A stretch of DNA of 7,150 bases from UBA1447 sp964627535 (GTDB taxonomy: Bacteria > Bacillota > Clostridia > Oscillospirales > Acutalibacteraceae), in NCBI GenBank assembly GCA_964627535.1, contig CAZVJW010000076.1, forward strand, positions 1 to 7,150. The letters are read 5' to 3'. The translations under genes and the position numbers were made by a program. The notes under the pieces are model-generated. The model saw only the letters and a list, made by a program, of their open reading frames with translations. It ran no database searches and was not told where the DNA came from. Shown here in pieces: positions 1 to 6,454 of this stretch (its first letter is position 1; each line of letters opens with the position of its first letter).

Positions 1-173
1 TTTAATCGGATTAGTAAAACCTGTTGATTTCACAACTTATAATATACTCTGTATGCATTTTTTAATCAATCATAATAAAATCGAGTAGGAGGATAGCCAT
101 TAACGAAAATTAATTTTTCATCATTATCAACCCCGAAGCGCTGCTGTTATGCGGGGCAGGAACCATTTTACTT

Positions 174-998
174 TTATTTATTTTTACGAAAAACCGAAAC
201 TCCAAATTCAATTTCGGTATCAAGCACGGTTAAAGAACGCAATTTCTTTTGGTCCTGTGCGGATGTTTTGTAATAGTAAGGCGTCATGGTGAAAACATTC
301 ATAATATCTTCATTGCACGCCAGATGAATTATTTGCCTGATTTCCTGCTTTTCAACCAGTTCAAATCCGTCAAGTGCTGTATCTTCAATTTCGTTTTCAT
401 ACGGTTTCTCATATACAGCCGCCTTTAAACTCCATAAATGCTTTTCCAAAGGAAACACCTTGATAACGACTCCGCCCTTTTTCAGAACGCGGCCGAACTC
501 CTCATCGCTGAAAGGAGCAAATAAAGAAAGCAGAATGTCGCAGAAATTCTCTTTAACAGGAAGGCTGAAAACACCTGCAACAGCGAGTTCGATTGCCTTG
601 CTGCGTTTCGCTCCGGCTGCCAAAGCGTCCTTTGAGATGTCCACCCCGAACATTTCGGGAACCATTTGATTCTTAACAAGATATTCGTAAATATTGGCGG
701 TGTACCAGCACTCCCCGCAGCCCGCGTCGAGGATCCTGCTGCCTGACAAGGCATATACCTTTGCAAGCTCGCAAAGCAACTCCAGCAAGGGTTTGTAGTA
801 TCCTTTGTTCAAAAAGGCCTGCCTTGATTGGACCATCAACTTATCGTCCCCGTGGCGCTTGGTTTTCACGGTCTGGGACAAAAGAAGGTTGGTGTAACCG
901 CTTTTGGCGGTGTCAAAATTATGTTTGTTGGCACAGGAAAGACTTTTTTCGGTTGTTAAAAGGTTTTCGCCGCAGATCGGACAGATGAAATAACTCAT
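174..998 (-). CDS. RlmA-family 23S rRNA (guanine-N1-)methyltransferase
   Basis: This is a 274-residue SAM-dependent methyltransferase of the RlmA family. Family members N1-methylate a guanine in hairpin 35 of 23S rRNA: G745 in RlmA(I), or G748 in the Gram-positive RlmA(II)/TlrB branch, next to the macrolide-binding exit tunnel. The N-terminus carries a zinc ribbon with C6-P-x-C9 and C22 and H26 as remaining ligands. The SAM motif I (LDAGCGEC) is at about residues 90-97, followed by the acidic motif FGVDIS and a motif near SLPVKENFCDILLSLFAPF. Length matches the family. An in-frame TTG lies two codons upstream at 1004, but I prefer the ATG at 998, with a modest AGGA about 10 nt before it. It is the last gene of the leftward run, 47 nt after the oxidoreductase gene. 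Whether it modifies 745 or 748 cannot be read from the sequence; Gram-positive context favours 748. Family assignment is confident. Confidence 0.9.
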   Translation of the reverse strand: MSYFICPICGENLLTTEKSLSCANKHNFDTAKSGYTNLLLSQTVKTKRHGDDKLMVQSRQAFLNKGYYKPLLELLCELAKVYALSGSRILDAGCGECWYTANIYEYLVKNQMVPEMFGVDISKDALAAGAKRSKAIELAVAGVFSLPVKENFCDILLSLFAPFSDEEFGRVLKKGGVVIKVFPLEKHLWSLKAAVYEKPYENEIEDTALDGFELVEKQEIRQIIHLACNEDIMNVFTMTPYYYKTSAQDQKKLRSLTVLDTEIEFGVSVFRKNK

Positions 999-1045
999 AT
1001 TCAATCATTCCTAATGTTATTTGATAACTGCTTACTGTTAATGAC

Positions 1046-1996
1046 TCAACCGGCTCCGCAGGCAACTTCAATAATTACTTTGCCACGGGCATGACCGCCG
1101 CTGAGACATCTTACAGCTTCAGCGGTTTTACTTAAAGGATAACGCTTCTTGATTACGGGCTTAATCTTGCCCTCTTCAACAAGCTTAATGATAAACTCTA
1201 AATCTTTCGCATCGGGCTTTGCGACAAGGGTGCGAACCTTTCTGCCCCCCAGCGACATCATCGGCCCAAAGAACAAAGATTTGATGACCTGGGTCAGCGC
1301 TCCGCCGACTATAACGGCAGTACCCTTTTGGTTTAAAGCGCGCTTGTAAACGGATAACGGCTGATATCCGTTTACGGCCAGTATAAGGTCATATCGGGTT
1401 GTACGTTTTGTAAAATCCTCTTTTGTATAGTCAATAATATCATCTGCACCGAGAGACCGCGCCAACTCCACATTTTTTGTCCCGCATATGGCAGTTACTT
1501 CAGTCCTGAAATATTTAGCAAGCTGAACCGCAAATGTACCCACACCGCCGCCTGCACCGCAAATCAGCACCTTTTGCCCTACCTGGACGTTCCCGAGATT
1601 GCGCAAACCCTGCAGGGCGGTCACCGCCGACATTGGAACCGCCGCTGCTGTTTCAAACGAAACTGCGACCGGCTTCAAAACCAATGGGGTTTCGGGAACA
1701 GCGACATATTCTGCAAAGCCCCCCATACCGCAAGCCGAAATATCACCGGCTACTTCATCACCGGGCCGGAACTTTAGGGCATTGCATCCAACGGCCTCTA
1801 CAACTCCGGCAATATCTGCGCCAAATATTTTCTTCTTTGGTATGCTCCCCATGCGCATCGAACGATAGTCCGCCGCGTTGACCGAAACAGCATAGATTTT
1901 TATCAAAACCTCGTTATCGCCTGGTACAGGTTTTTCCGCTTCCCGAAGTACAAGGATATCGGGAGCATTACTTTTATCATAGATAACTGCTTTCAT
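1046..1996 (-). CDS. zinc-independent MDR-family NAD(P)H oxidoreductase (quinone oxidoreductase-like)
   Basis: The 316-residue protein belongs to the medium-chain dehydrogenase/reductase superfamily. It has an N-terminal GroES-like part (residues 1-120, with the VNAAD motif at about 39-43 and GADIAGVVEAVG at about 59-70). A Rossmann domain follows, whose nucleotide-binding glycines are GAGGGVG at about 147-153. A SLGADDIIDY segment at about 181-190 is typical of the family. The catalytic zinc cysteines and structural-zinc cysteine cluster of classical alcohol dehydrogenases are not visible, which points to the quinone oxidoreductase/enoyl-reductase-like branch acting as a soluble cytoplasmic NAD(P)H-dependent reductase. 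The substrate cannot be inferred. The ATG start is preceded by GGAAGG about 9 nt upstream. It sits 28 nt after the DUF4386-like gene and is probably co-transcribed. Confidence 0.9.
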   Translation of the reverse strand: MKAVIYDKSNAPDILVLREAEKPVPGDNEVLIKIYAVSVNAADYRSMRMGSIPKKKIFGADIAGVVEAVGCNALKFRPGDEVAGDISACGMGGFAEYVAVPETPLVLKPVAVSFETAAAVPMSAVTALQGLRNLGNVQVGQKVLICGAGGGVGTFAVQLAKYFRTEVTAICGTKNVELARSLGADDIIDYTKEDFTKRTTRYDLILAVNGYQPLSVYKRALNQKGTAVIVGGALTQVIKSLFFGPMMSLGGRKVRTLVAKPDAKDLEFIIKLVEEGKIKPVIKKRYPLSKTAEAVRCLSGGHARGKVIIEVACGAG

Positions 1997-2024
1997 TTTT
2001 TATTACCTTCCAACAGCCAATTAT

Positions 2025-2759
2025 TTATTCCGACTTATCATTTAAGTTAGACATTGCAGATGAACTGAATCCTTTGACTATCAGCCAAATCCCTAAGAAT
2101 ATTTCATTCAAAATCATCGGTAACGCAAGAACCATCAGCAAGCCAGTGCTTATGCTTTCTGTTTGGAAAAGTAAAACAATATTCATGACAAACACCAGTA
2201 TAACCGCTATAAATCCCCAGGTAGAAACAAATCGAGGAATGATCTTTGTTTTGTATAGCAGTAAATAGAACAACATTGCGCCTAAACAGAAAAATACAGG
2301 TATAAGCAGATCATTGATACTTGCTCTTTGTGCTATCGATAATGATCCCGCAACTTGAAAATAATGAGCGTCCAAATTCCCTGCTTTTAAAAACTCGCTG
2401 CTTAATTTTAACAGTGACAACGGGGTGATTACAATTGAACAGCAAAACACAGCTTCAATAATTCTAAACGAAAGATAACCCATGGCCAAACTTTTATTGT
2501 ATCTTTTTAGGATTGGAAACATAAGTGAAGCAATCCCGACAACAGCAACGCCATTAATCAGTTCAAGCAGCACCCCAATTAATAATTGCAGTTTGTTTTC
2601 TTGAACTGCAACAAGGTAATCGGAAGATGATATGAAGGAATCAACTATCCCCCCGCCTAAAAGGCTCGCAATCATTGCCGTTAGAAATAGTACCCCTACA
2701 AGTCTTGCGCTATTTTTGTCCGTTCCTTTTTTTATTGTCGTATTCTGTAAGTCTTTCAT
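2025..2759 (-). CDS. DUF4386-like multi-spanning membrane protein
   Basis: This 244-residue protein of unknown function resembles the DUF4386 family in its opening (a basic N-terminus, then ARLVGVLFLTAMIASLLGGG) and in its layout of about six hydrophobic segments, near residues 19-41, 56-84, 92-118, 148-168, 177-200 and 205-230. A short hydrophilic, acidic C-terminal tail follows. No catalytic motif is visible, so no activity is proposed. The ATG at 2759 follows a GGGG-containing ribosome site about 9 nt upstream that lies in the end of the XRE gene, with only 4 nt between the two genes. That spacing suggests translational coupling. Genes of this type often sit next to small regulators and oxidoreductases (general recollection). 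The family call is from pattern recognition and was not searched. Confidence 0.8.
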   Translation of the reverse strand: MKDLQNTTIKKGTDKNSARLVGVLFLTAMIASLLGGGIVDSFISSSDYLVAVQENKLQLLIGVLLELINGVAVVGIASLMFPILKRYNKSLAMGYLSFRIIEAVFCCSIVITPLSLLKLSSEFLKAGNLDAHYFQVAGSLSIAQRASINDLLIPVFFCLGAMLFYLLLYKTKIIPRFVSTWGFIAVILVFVMNIVLLFQTESISTGLLMVLALPMILNEIFLGIWLIVKGFSSSAMSNLNDKSE

Positions 2760-2763
2760 TGTT

Positions 2764-2988
2764 TCAGTCCCCTTTCACTTCATATTCGAACACTTCGCCG
2801 ATTTTAACATCGAATGCGTCTGCGATACGGAAGGCGAGTTCCAGCGAAGGCGTATATTTTCCGGCCTCTATCGAAATGATGGTTTGCCTGGAGGCTCCGA
2901 CCTTTTCGGCAAGCTGCTGCTGTGTCATCTCATCGGCAAAGAAACGCAGTCTCCGGATATTATTGGTAATATCAAATTTCTTAGCCAT
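2764..2988 (-). CDS. small XRE-family helix-turn-helix regulator
   Basis: The protein has 74 residues and is essentially a single Cro/C1-type DNA-binding domain. The helix-turn-helix spans about residues 22-46 (TQQQLAEKVGAS, then RQTIISIEAGK). The family-typical YTPSLELAFRIADAF follows at about 45-59 and ends in KIGEVFEYE. There is no ligand-binding or dimerisation domain beyond this, as in the short YgzD-like regulators common in Firmicutes. Its start codon lies inside the last codons of the upstream membrane-protein gene (8-nt overlap, ATGGCTAA), and the DUF4386-like gene starts 4 nt after its stop, so all three are tightly coupled. A plausible role is repression of its own operon through palindromes near the promoter at 3529-3557. 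That is inference. The family call is secure. Confidence 0.92.
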   Translation of the reverse strand: MAKKFDITNNIRRLRFFADEMTQQQLAEKVGASRQTIISIEAGKYTPSLELAFRIADAFDVKIGEVFEYEVKGD

Positions 2989-3487
2989 TATTTACGCCTC
3001 TTCTGTAAAAGTACAGTTGGGTGAAACCTTCAAGCAACGACCCGGCGCTAAAGGAGACAAATATGATGTTCATCATGACCGCGGGTGAATAGTTGAAAAC
3101 CAATGCCACCAGCGCCGCAACAAACCCTATCCCGGCAATGGCAAAACTGATTCTCATCGACTTGAGCTCAATCAGCTTGTCCATTTCGTCTGTAACCATT
3201 TGAGCATTAATTGTTTTTTCTACTTCTTTATCATCACACTCGCCGTTTTTTATTTGTTCCCGGACAGCAACCGCCATAGACAGCAGAATGTGAAAAACGA
3301 TTTGAATAACAATTGTCGCAACAATGCCGATTCCGATAAACATCAGCATCGTTACTGCCCAAAATTTCATATCATCCGTAACAGCTGCGCCCGCCTGAAC
3401 CTTACCGTACACGTAGGCGCAATAGGAACCTAAAACCAACAACCCCGAAATAATTGAAACCACAACTCTTTTTTCCTGATATGACAT
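2981..3487 (-). CDS. four-helix membrane protein partnered with XRE regulator
   Basis: This 168-residue protein is of unknown function. Four hydrophobic segments lie at about residues 7-28, 42-72, 111-132 and 135-158. They are arranged as two helical hairpins around a charged cytoplasmic-looking loop (about 75-108: REQIKNGECDDKEVEKTINAQ, then MVTDEMDKLIELKSMR). The layout recalls small DUF2178-like proteins that pair with short XRE regulators, but I cannot confirm the family. The ATG at 3487 has AGGAG (3498-3502) about 10 nt upstream plus a closer GGAAAGG. It is the first gene behind the only good promoter in the area. Its stop codon overlaps the XRE start, so it may be coupled to, or sensed together with, that regulator (inference). 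Confidence 0.82.
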   Translation of the reverse strand: MSYQEKRVVVSIISGLLVLGSYCAYVYGKVQAGAAVTDDMKFWAVTMLMFIGIGIVATIVIQIVFHILLSMAVAVREQIKNGECDDKEVEKTINAQMVTDEMDKLIELKSMRISFAIAGIGFVAALVALVFNYSPAVMMNIIFVSFSAGSLLEGFTQLYFYRRGVNNG

Positions 3488-3509
3488 AACCTTTCCACTC
3501 CTTTATTAA

Positions 3510-3537
3510 TGTTACCGTTTGCATACATAATGTAACA
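3510..3537 (-). promoter_or_regulatory. candidate operator palindromes for the XRE operon
   Basis: Two overlapping inverted repeats lie at and downstream of the -10 box. One has 6-bp perfect arms TGTTAC (3510-3515) and GTAACA (3532-3537). The other is the compact palindrome TACAT-A-ATGTA at 3524-3534, which covers the -10 hexamer. Placement fits repression by the XRE protein encoded downstream. Binding is inferred only from position and symmetry. Confidence 0.4.
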
Positions 3538-3557
3538 CTCACAATACTAAATGTCAA
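3529..3557 (-). promoter_or_regulatory. sigma-A-type promoter of the five-gene leftward operon
   Basis: On the minus strand a perfect -35 TTGACA (3552-3557) is followed by a 17-bp spacer and the -10 TACATT (3529-3534). The predicted start of transcription is near 3522, about 35 nt before the ATG at 3487. No comparable promoter was seen between the genes downstream, which supports a single transcript. Confidence 0.75.
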
Positions 3558-3634
3558 GTATTTTTTACACTTTTTTGAAAATATTTTTTTCAGCTGCATT
3601 TCGGGCAGAATAAAATCCTCTTTTATGTTTACTT

Positions 3635-3736
3635 ATACTAATCCCTCTTAAAACATAGCTATAAAATCGGCACAAAAAACTATTAATCAAAGGTTTTTGC
3701 TTGATTTCACAGAGGTTTTATAATAGGGATTAGTAT
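3635..3736. repeat. 102-bp AT-rich segment with terminal inverted repeats (MITE-like)
   Basis: The left end ATACTAATCCCT (3635-3646) and the right end AGGGATTAGTAT (3725-3736) are perfect 12-bp inverted repeats. With a small gap the match continues inward: left continues TT-AAAAC, while the right-end complement continues TTATAAAAC, so the arms approach 20 bp. The interior is AT-rich and has no coding potential. Size and structure fit a miniature inverted-repeat element. A clear target duplication is not visible; only short AT/TA flanks are possible. It could instead be a long imperfect hairpin in a transcript. Confidence 0.5.
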
Positions 3737-3758
3737 TAGTTGCTGTCGGCACAGGTAA

Positions 3759-3796
3759 AAGCCGTAAGTTTACCAAATTCGGCAAACTTACGGCTT
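3759..3796 (-). terminator. intrinsic terminator of the ABC exporter operon
   Basis: A perfect 13-bp stem pairs AAGCCGTAAGTTT (3759-3771) with AAACTTACGGCTT (3784-3796) around a 12-nt loop. It begins 17 nt past the permease stop codon. On the minus strand the stem runs into CTTTT, and on the plus strand into TTCTTATTTATTT, so it may stop transcription in both directions. Confidence 0.85.
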
Positions 3797-3813
3797 CTTA
3801 TTTATTTGCTTAT

Positions 3814-4596
3814 TTATAGGGGCAAATCTTTTTCTTTGAACACTTTTATTCCTGCGATATAAAGAACTACGCCGATTACAGCAAGAACAGTCAGTTTAGC
3901 GGCAAAACCTTCTCCGTCTATAATCGCATTTGTGTCGAAAAGCGTGTTGATGGATAGGTATTTTAAAAATTCGAGTTTGTCGCTCATCCCGGAAAGCAGT
4001 TTAAAAACAAAGAACACGATGGGCAGCCCCGCACCGAGCATAAAGGATTTGCTCGAATAATTAAAAACGCAGGATGCGAAGAATGCGATTGAACTGATTG
4101 CGAACTGCAGCAAAAAACAGCCAAGGGTCAGCATCACAAATTTATTGTAGCCCAGCACCCCGGGTTGGGATATCGCAGCAACACTTGAACCAACTGCGGC
4201 AATTAAGCCGAACATAACAACAAGCGAGCCGATCAGATACATCGCGCTTGTGGATGCTATCTGCACCCTTGTTGTCGGGGTTGAGAGGTTATAAGCCATG
4301 CTGCCTTTATCCACTTGCGCCGCAATCAGCTTGTTGCCGACCATTATCAGGAAAATCATCGGCAAAACAAGTGCCATCAGCCCGAAGTATTGGTTGGAAA
4401 CAAAAGAAATGAGTGTTGAGACATCTCCAAGCGGGTTGAACGGCATATCCACGGCTGAGCTGCTGATGGTTTCCATCGTTGACGGAACAAAAACGCTCAT
4501 AATAACGGTTATCAAGAGGCAAAGCAAACCTTTAAATATAGCAAACATTTTCATGTTTGACTTAACTGTCTGCTTAAAAAGCGGTTTACTGAACAT
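3814..4596 (-). CDS. ABC-2-type exporter permease
   Basis: The 260-residue integral membrane subunit is an ABC-2-like exporter permease. About six transmembrane segments are visible: near residues 17-38, 72-95, 113-140, 152-177, 184-203 and 235-254. A conserved-looking segment VGNKLIAAQVDKGSM, with TPTTRVQI following, lies at about 87-112 after the second helix, as in permeases of bacitracin- or lantibiotic-type exporters. The open frame extends 22 codons further upstream, but the ATG at 4596 is chosen because AAGGAGGT (4604-4611) lies 7 nt before it. That site is formed by the last codons of the ATPase gene, so the two genes overlap by 11 nt and are translationally coupled. It should form a complex with the ATPase encoded just upstream. 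Substrate unknown. Confidence 0.9.
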   Translation of the reverse strand: MFSKPLFKQTVKSNMKMFAIFKGLLCLLITVIMSVFVPSTMETISSSAVDMPFNPLGDVSTLISFVSNQYFGLMALVLPMIFLIMVGNKLIAAQVDKGSMAYNLSTPTTRVQIASTSAMYLIGSLVVMFGLIAAVGSSVAAISQPGVLGYNKFVMLTLGCFLLQFAISSIAFFASCVFNYSSKSFMLGAGLPIVFFVFKLLSGMSDKLEFLKYLSINTLFDTNAIIDGEGFAAKLTVLAVIGVVLYIAGIKVFKEKDLPL

Positions 4597-5491
4597 GATT
4601 GTTACCTCCTTCATAATAACCCAAAAAGTATTCTTCAAGGTCATGCTTGATTTCGCTGACAAATTTAACCCGGCGTTTTGCCAGAGTTGCTATCAGTTCG
4701 TTGATTCGGTTGTCGTCAATGTCGACAATAACCTGATTGCTTTCGGGTTTTGCTTGTTTTACGGTGAAACCTTCTGTGAGCAGAGACGCATAGTCCTCAT
4801 GATTGATAAACTCAATTTTGAAGGTTTTTCTCTCAGAATGGCGGATTTCATCGGGGTTGACTGTCGCGATTATTTTCCCGTTCTTGATGATGCCGATACG
4901 TTCACAGGTTCCCTCAACCTCTTCAAACATATGTGAGGACATCAAAATGCTCTTGCCGCTGATTTTTTCTTCTTTAACGAGATTTATAAAAGTGGTTTGC
5001 ATCAGCGGGTCAAGGCCGCTTGTCGGTTCATCCAAAACTAAAATCTCCGAGTTGTGCATAAACGCGCAGACGATACCGAGTTTTTGCTTCATGCCTTTTG
5101 ACATTCTTTTTATATCCCCGGTCGGGTCCAGCTCGAACCGTTCAATGAGCATTTTCGCTTTTGTACTATCTTTCAACCCCCGCAAATCCGATATATACTT
5201 AATCAACTGCGTTCCTTTCATATCGTTCAGAAAAGCGATTTCCCCCGGTAAATAGCCGAGATGTTTTTGAATTTCTTTCGGCTTTTCCCAACTGTCCATC
5301 CCCAACACAGATGTTCTTCCGGTCTGCGGCCGGATGAAACCCAGCAAATGGCGGATTGTCGTGGTTTTGCCCGCTCCGTTGGGGCCGAGGAAACCGAAGA
5401 CCTCACCTTGTTCGATTTCAAAGGACACATCGAAAACGCCCTTGTTTTGTCCGTAGTTCTTTGTTAAATGCTCAACTTTTAAAACAGACAT
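4586..5491 (-). CDS. ABC exporter ATP-binding protein
   Basis: This 301-residue cytoplasmic ATPase of the ABC-2 (CcmA/BcrA-like) group powers the adjacent permease. Walker A GPNGAGKTT is at 36-44, and the Q-loop-region motif GYLPGE at 79-84. The signature is the variant MSKGMKQK at 130-137 in place of LSGGQ, which is common in this group. Walker B ILVLDEP is at 150-156 with catalytic E155, the D-loop SGLD at 158-161, and the H-loop histidine H187 in SSHMFEE. Beyond about residue 215 a C-terminal domain of roughly 85 residues, typical of drug and lantibiotic exporters, is present. An ATG seven codons upstream (5512) exists, but only the ATG at 5491 has a proper ribosome site (AAAGGAGA, 5498-5505, 6 nt away). 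It is transcribed divergently from the tetR-like gene, which probably controls it. Confidence 0.95.
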   Translation of the reverse strand: MSVLKVEHLTKNYGQNKGVFDVSFEIEQGEVFGFLGPNGAGKTTTIRHLLGFIRPQTGRTSVLGMDSWEKPKEIQKHLGYLPGEIAFLNDMKGTQLIKYISDLRGLKDSTKAKMLIERFELDPTGDIKRMSKGMKQKLGIVCAFMHNSEILVLDEPTSGLDPLMQTTFINLVKEEKISGKSILMSSHMFEEVEGTCERIGIIKNGKIIATVNPDEIRHSERKTFKIEFINHEDYASLLTEGFTVKQAKPESNQVIVDIDDNRINELIATLAKRRVKFVSEIKHDLEEYFLGYYEGGNNHVQ

Positions 5492-5519
5492 CCAAATTCT
5501 CCTTTTTCTCATATTACTG

Positions 5520-5548
5520 TTGAAATATCCGACAACACGTTGTATGAT
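5520..5548 (+). promoter_or_regulatory. promoter of the tetR-like gene
   Basis: A -35 TTGAAA (5520-5525), 17-bp spacer and -10 TATGAT (5543-5548) give five of six consensus bases in each box. Predicted initiation is near 5555, leaving a leader of about 90 nt ahead of the ATG at 5647. Confidence 0.7.
5532..5543. promoter_or_regulatory. candidate TetR operator ACAAC-AC-GTTGT
   Basis: A perfect 5-bp-arm palindrome occupies the spacer of the rightward promoter, abutting its -10 box. It also lies just downstream of the predicted start of the leftward promoter. A dimeric TetR-type repressor bound here could block both. Two further palindromes lie nearby (5564-5579 and 5581-5605), so which one is the true operator is unknown. 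Confidence 0.45.
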
Positions 5549-5551
5549 GTT

Positions 5552-5580
5552 ACTATAACAGAGTGATTATGCTTAATCAA
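5552..5580 (-). promoter_or_regulatory. promoter of the ABC exporter operon
   Basis: On the minus strand a -35 TTGATT (5575-5580), 17-bp spacer and -10 TATAGT (5552-5557) direct transcription leftward from about 5545. Its -10 lies only 3 bp from the -10 of the tetR promoter, so polymerase binding at the two should be mutually exclusive. Confidence 0.65.
5564..5579. promoter_or_regulatory. palindrome TGATTA-TGCT-TAATCA over the exporter -35
   Basis: Perfect 6-bp arms flank a 4-bp centre. It overlaps most of the -35 hexamer and spacer of the leftward promoter and the start of the tetR transcript. It is a second operator candidate, based only on symmetry and position. Confidence 0.4.
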
Positions 5581-5612
5581 CCGACAATGACCCGGTTAAT
5601 GTCGGATTTTTT
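5581..5612 (+). promoter_or_regulatory. leader hairpin with T-tract upstream of tetR (attenuator- or operator-like)
   Basis: An imperfect 25-bp palindrome, CCGACAnTnACC-C-GGTnAnTGTCGG, pairs 10 of 12 positions and is followed by A and six T (5607-5612). In the tetR leader RNA this has the form of a weak intrinsic terminator. As DNA it is a symmetric protein site just upstream of the exporter -35. The CCGACA hexamer also recurs at 5529-5534. Confidence 0.5.
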
Positions 5613-5646
5613 CATAGGTCATAACCGTAAGGAAAGAGGTATTGAT

Positions 5647-6240
5647 ATGAATAAGCAATCCGAAATCAAAGCACAGACAAAGCAAAATCTTATCGACGCG
5701 TTCTGGCAACTATATGGCTCCAAACGAATTGACAAGATAACGGTACGGGATATCACCTTGAAGGCGGGGTATAACCGCAGCACATTTTACGAATACTTCA
5801 CCGATGTATATGATGTGCTTGAACAAATAGAAGAATCCATTTTACCCGACCCGAAGGAATTGCCTAAAATAGATTTTTTAGGTAGTGATATACCGGATAA
5901 TATTGACGATTTACTAAAAATCGACGACTTCAGTAAAATGTTTTACGGCCACAGCGATTATTATACGGTCTTGCTCGGTGAAAACGGCGACCCCAATTTT
6001 CTGCTGAAGCTTAAGAACAGCATGACCCCCAAGGTGAAACAGTTGATGATTGCACATGGTATTCCCGATGATTTTGAGCTTGAGTATACGCTCGAGTTCA
6101 CCATCTCCGCCATGATAGGGGTGCTCAACCATTGGTTTACGCATGAAGGCACGCAGCCGTCGCTCCAACTTTTCAGCCTTATCAACAGCATTATGTGCGA
6201 CGGGATGGTTAAGACAATCGCAAAAAAGCAGACGCAGTGA
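5647..6240 (+). CDS. TetR-family transcriptional regulator
   Basis: This 197-residue repressor-type protein has an N-terminal TetR DNA-binding domain: ITVRDITLKAGYNRSTFYEYF at residues 31-51 is the helix-turn-helix and its following helix, with the family-typical Y-x-x-F end. The remaining about 145 residues are an all-helical ligand/dimer domain that I cannot assign to a subfamily. The open frame continues upstream to a GTG at 5563, but the ATG at 5647 has AGAGGT (5635-5640) 6 nt before it and begins where the family usually begins. It is divergent from the ABC exporter operon and most likely represses that operon and itself through palindromes in the shared 155-bp region. The inducer is unknown but is probably an exporter substrate (inference). 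Confidence 0.93.
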   Translation: MNKQSEIKAQTKQNLIDAFWQLYGSKRIDKITVRDITLKAGYNRSTFYEYFTDVYDVLEQIEESILPDPKELPKIDFLGSDIPDNIDDLLKIDDFSKMFYGHSDYYTVLLGENGDPNFLLKLKNSMTPKVKQLMIAHGIPDDFELEYTLEFTISAMIGVLNHWFTHEGTQPSLQLFSLINSIMCDGMVKTIAKKQTQ

Positions 6241-6299
6241 TTTGTTTCTAAGGAGTTTAAAATTTATCATTATTGTGTTATCAAATCGCTTTCCGAATA

Positions 6300-6328
6300 T
6301 TGACAAAATGTTTTGCCTTTGATAGAAT
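6300..6328 (+). promoter_or_regulatory. promoter of the tRNA-Ser gene
   Basis: A perfect -35 TTGACA (6300-6305), 17-bp spacer and -10 TAGAAT (6323-6328) predict initiation near 6335, about 29 nt before the mature tRNA 5' end. No clear terminator for the tetR gene was found in 6241-6299. Confidence 0.8.
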
Positions 6329-6363
6329 GTTCAAGCATCGATGACATAAATCGGTATAAACAC

Positions 6364-6452
6364 GGAAGAGTATCGAAGTGGTCATAACGGCCCTGACTCG
6401 AAATCAGGTTACCCGCAAGGGTACGAGGGTTCGAATCCCTCCTCTTCCGCCA
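6364..6452 (+). tRNA. tRNA-Ser(CGA)
   Basis: An 89-nt class II tRNA with an encoded CCA end. The acceptor GGAAGAG (6364-6370) pairs with CTCTTCC (6442-6448), with discriminator G and CCA at 6450-6452. The anticodon stem CCTGA/TCAGG encloses loop CTCGAAA, giving anticodon CGA (6399-6401), which reads UCG. A long variable arm with ACCC/GGGT pairing and the T arm GAGGG-TTCGAAT-CCCTC confirm a serine tRNA. The short 3-bp D stem includes a G-U pair, as is usual for serine tRNAs. Confidence 0.97.
6438..6452 (+). repeat. tRNA 3'-end direct repeat, copy 1 (att-like)
   Basis: CCTCCTCTTCCGCCA forms the tRNA-Ser 3' terminus and recurs exactly at 6630-6644, 192 bp downstream. Repeats of the 3' end of a tRNA gene are the usual mark left by site-specific integration, but no integrase gene is present here. 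Confidence 0.5.
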
Positions 6453-6454
6453 AA

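Larger units (their letters stand above)
3488..3813. other. intergenic region between the two leftward operons
   Basis: This 326-bp stretch has no credible gene. It contains, in order, the ribosome site, operator-like palindromes and promoter of the membrane-protein/XRE operon; a T/A-rich run at about 3556-3595; the 102-bp inverted-repeat segment 3635-3736; and the terminator hairpin 3759-3796. The only open frame there, on the minus strand from 3402 to 3599, is a shadow of the gene ending at 3487. Confidence 0.8.

Noticed and set aside
87..92. Isolated AGGAGG on the plus strand
   Set aside because: It looks like a strong ribosome site, but the following frame has no usual start codon and stops within a few codons.
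104..163. Terminator for the RlmA gene
   Set aside because: A CCCCG/CGGGG pair with a long loop and an AT palindrome are present, but there is no T-tract directly after the stem on the minus strand, so the call is too weak.
1534..1881. Plus-strand frames of up to 115 codons opposite the MDR oxidoreductase gene
   Set aside because: These are overlapping shadow frames rich in proline and arginine, in antisense to a well-conserved Rossmann enzyme, without ribosome sites.
5914..6306. Minus-strand 130-codon frame opposite the tetR-like gene
   Set aside because: It is a shadow of a clear TetR coding sequence, with no family features of its own.
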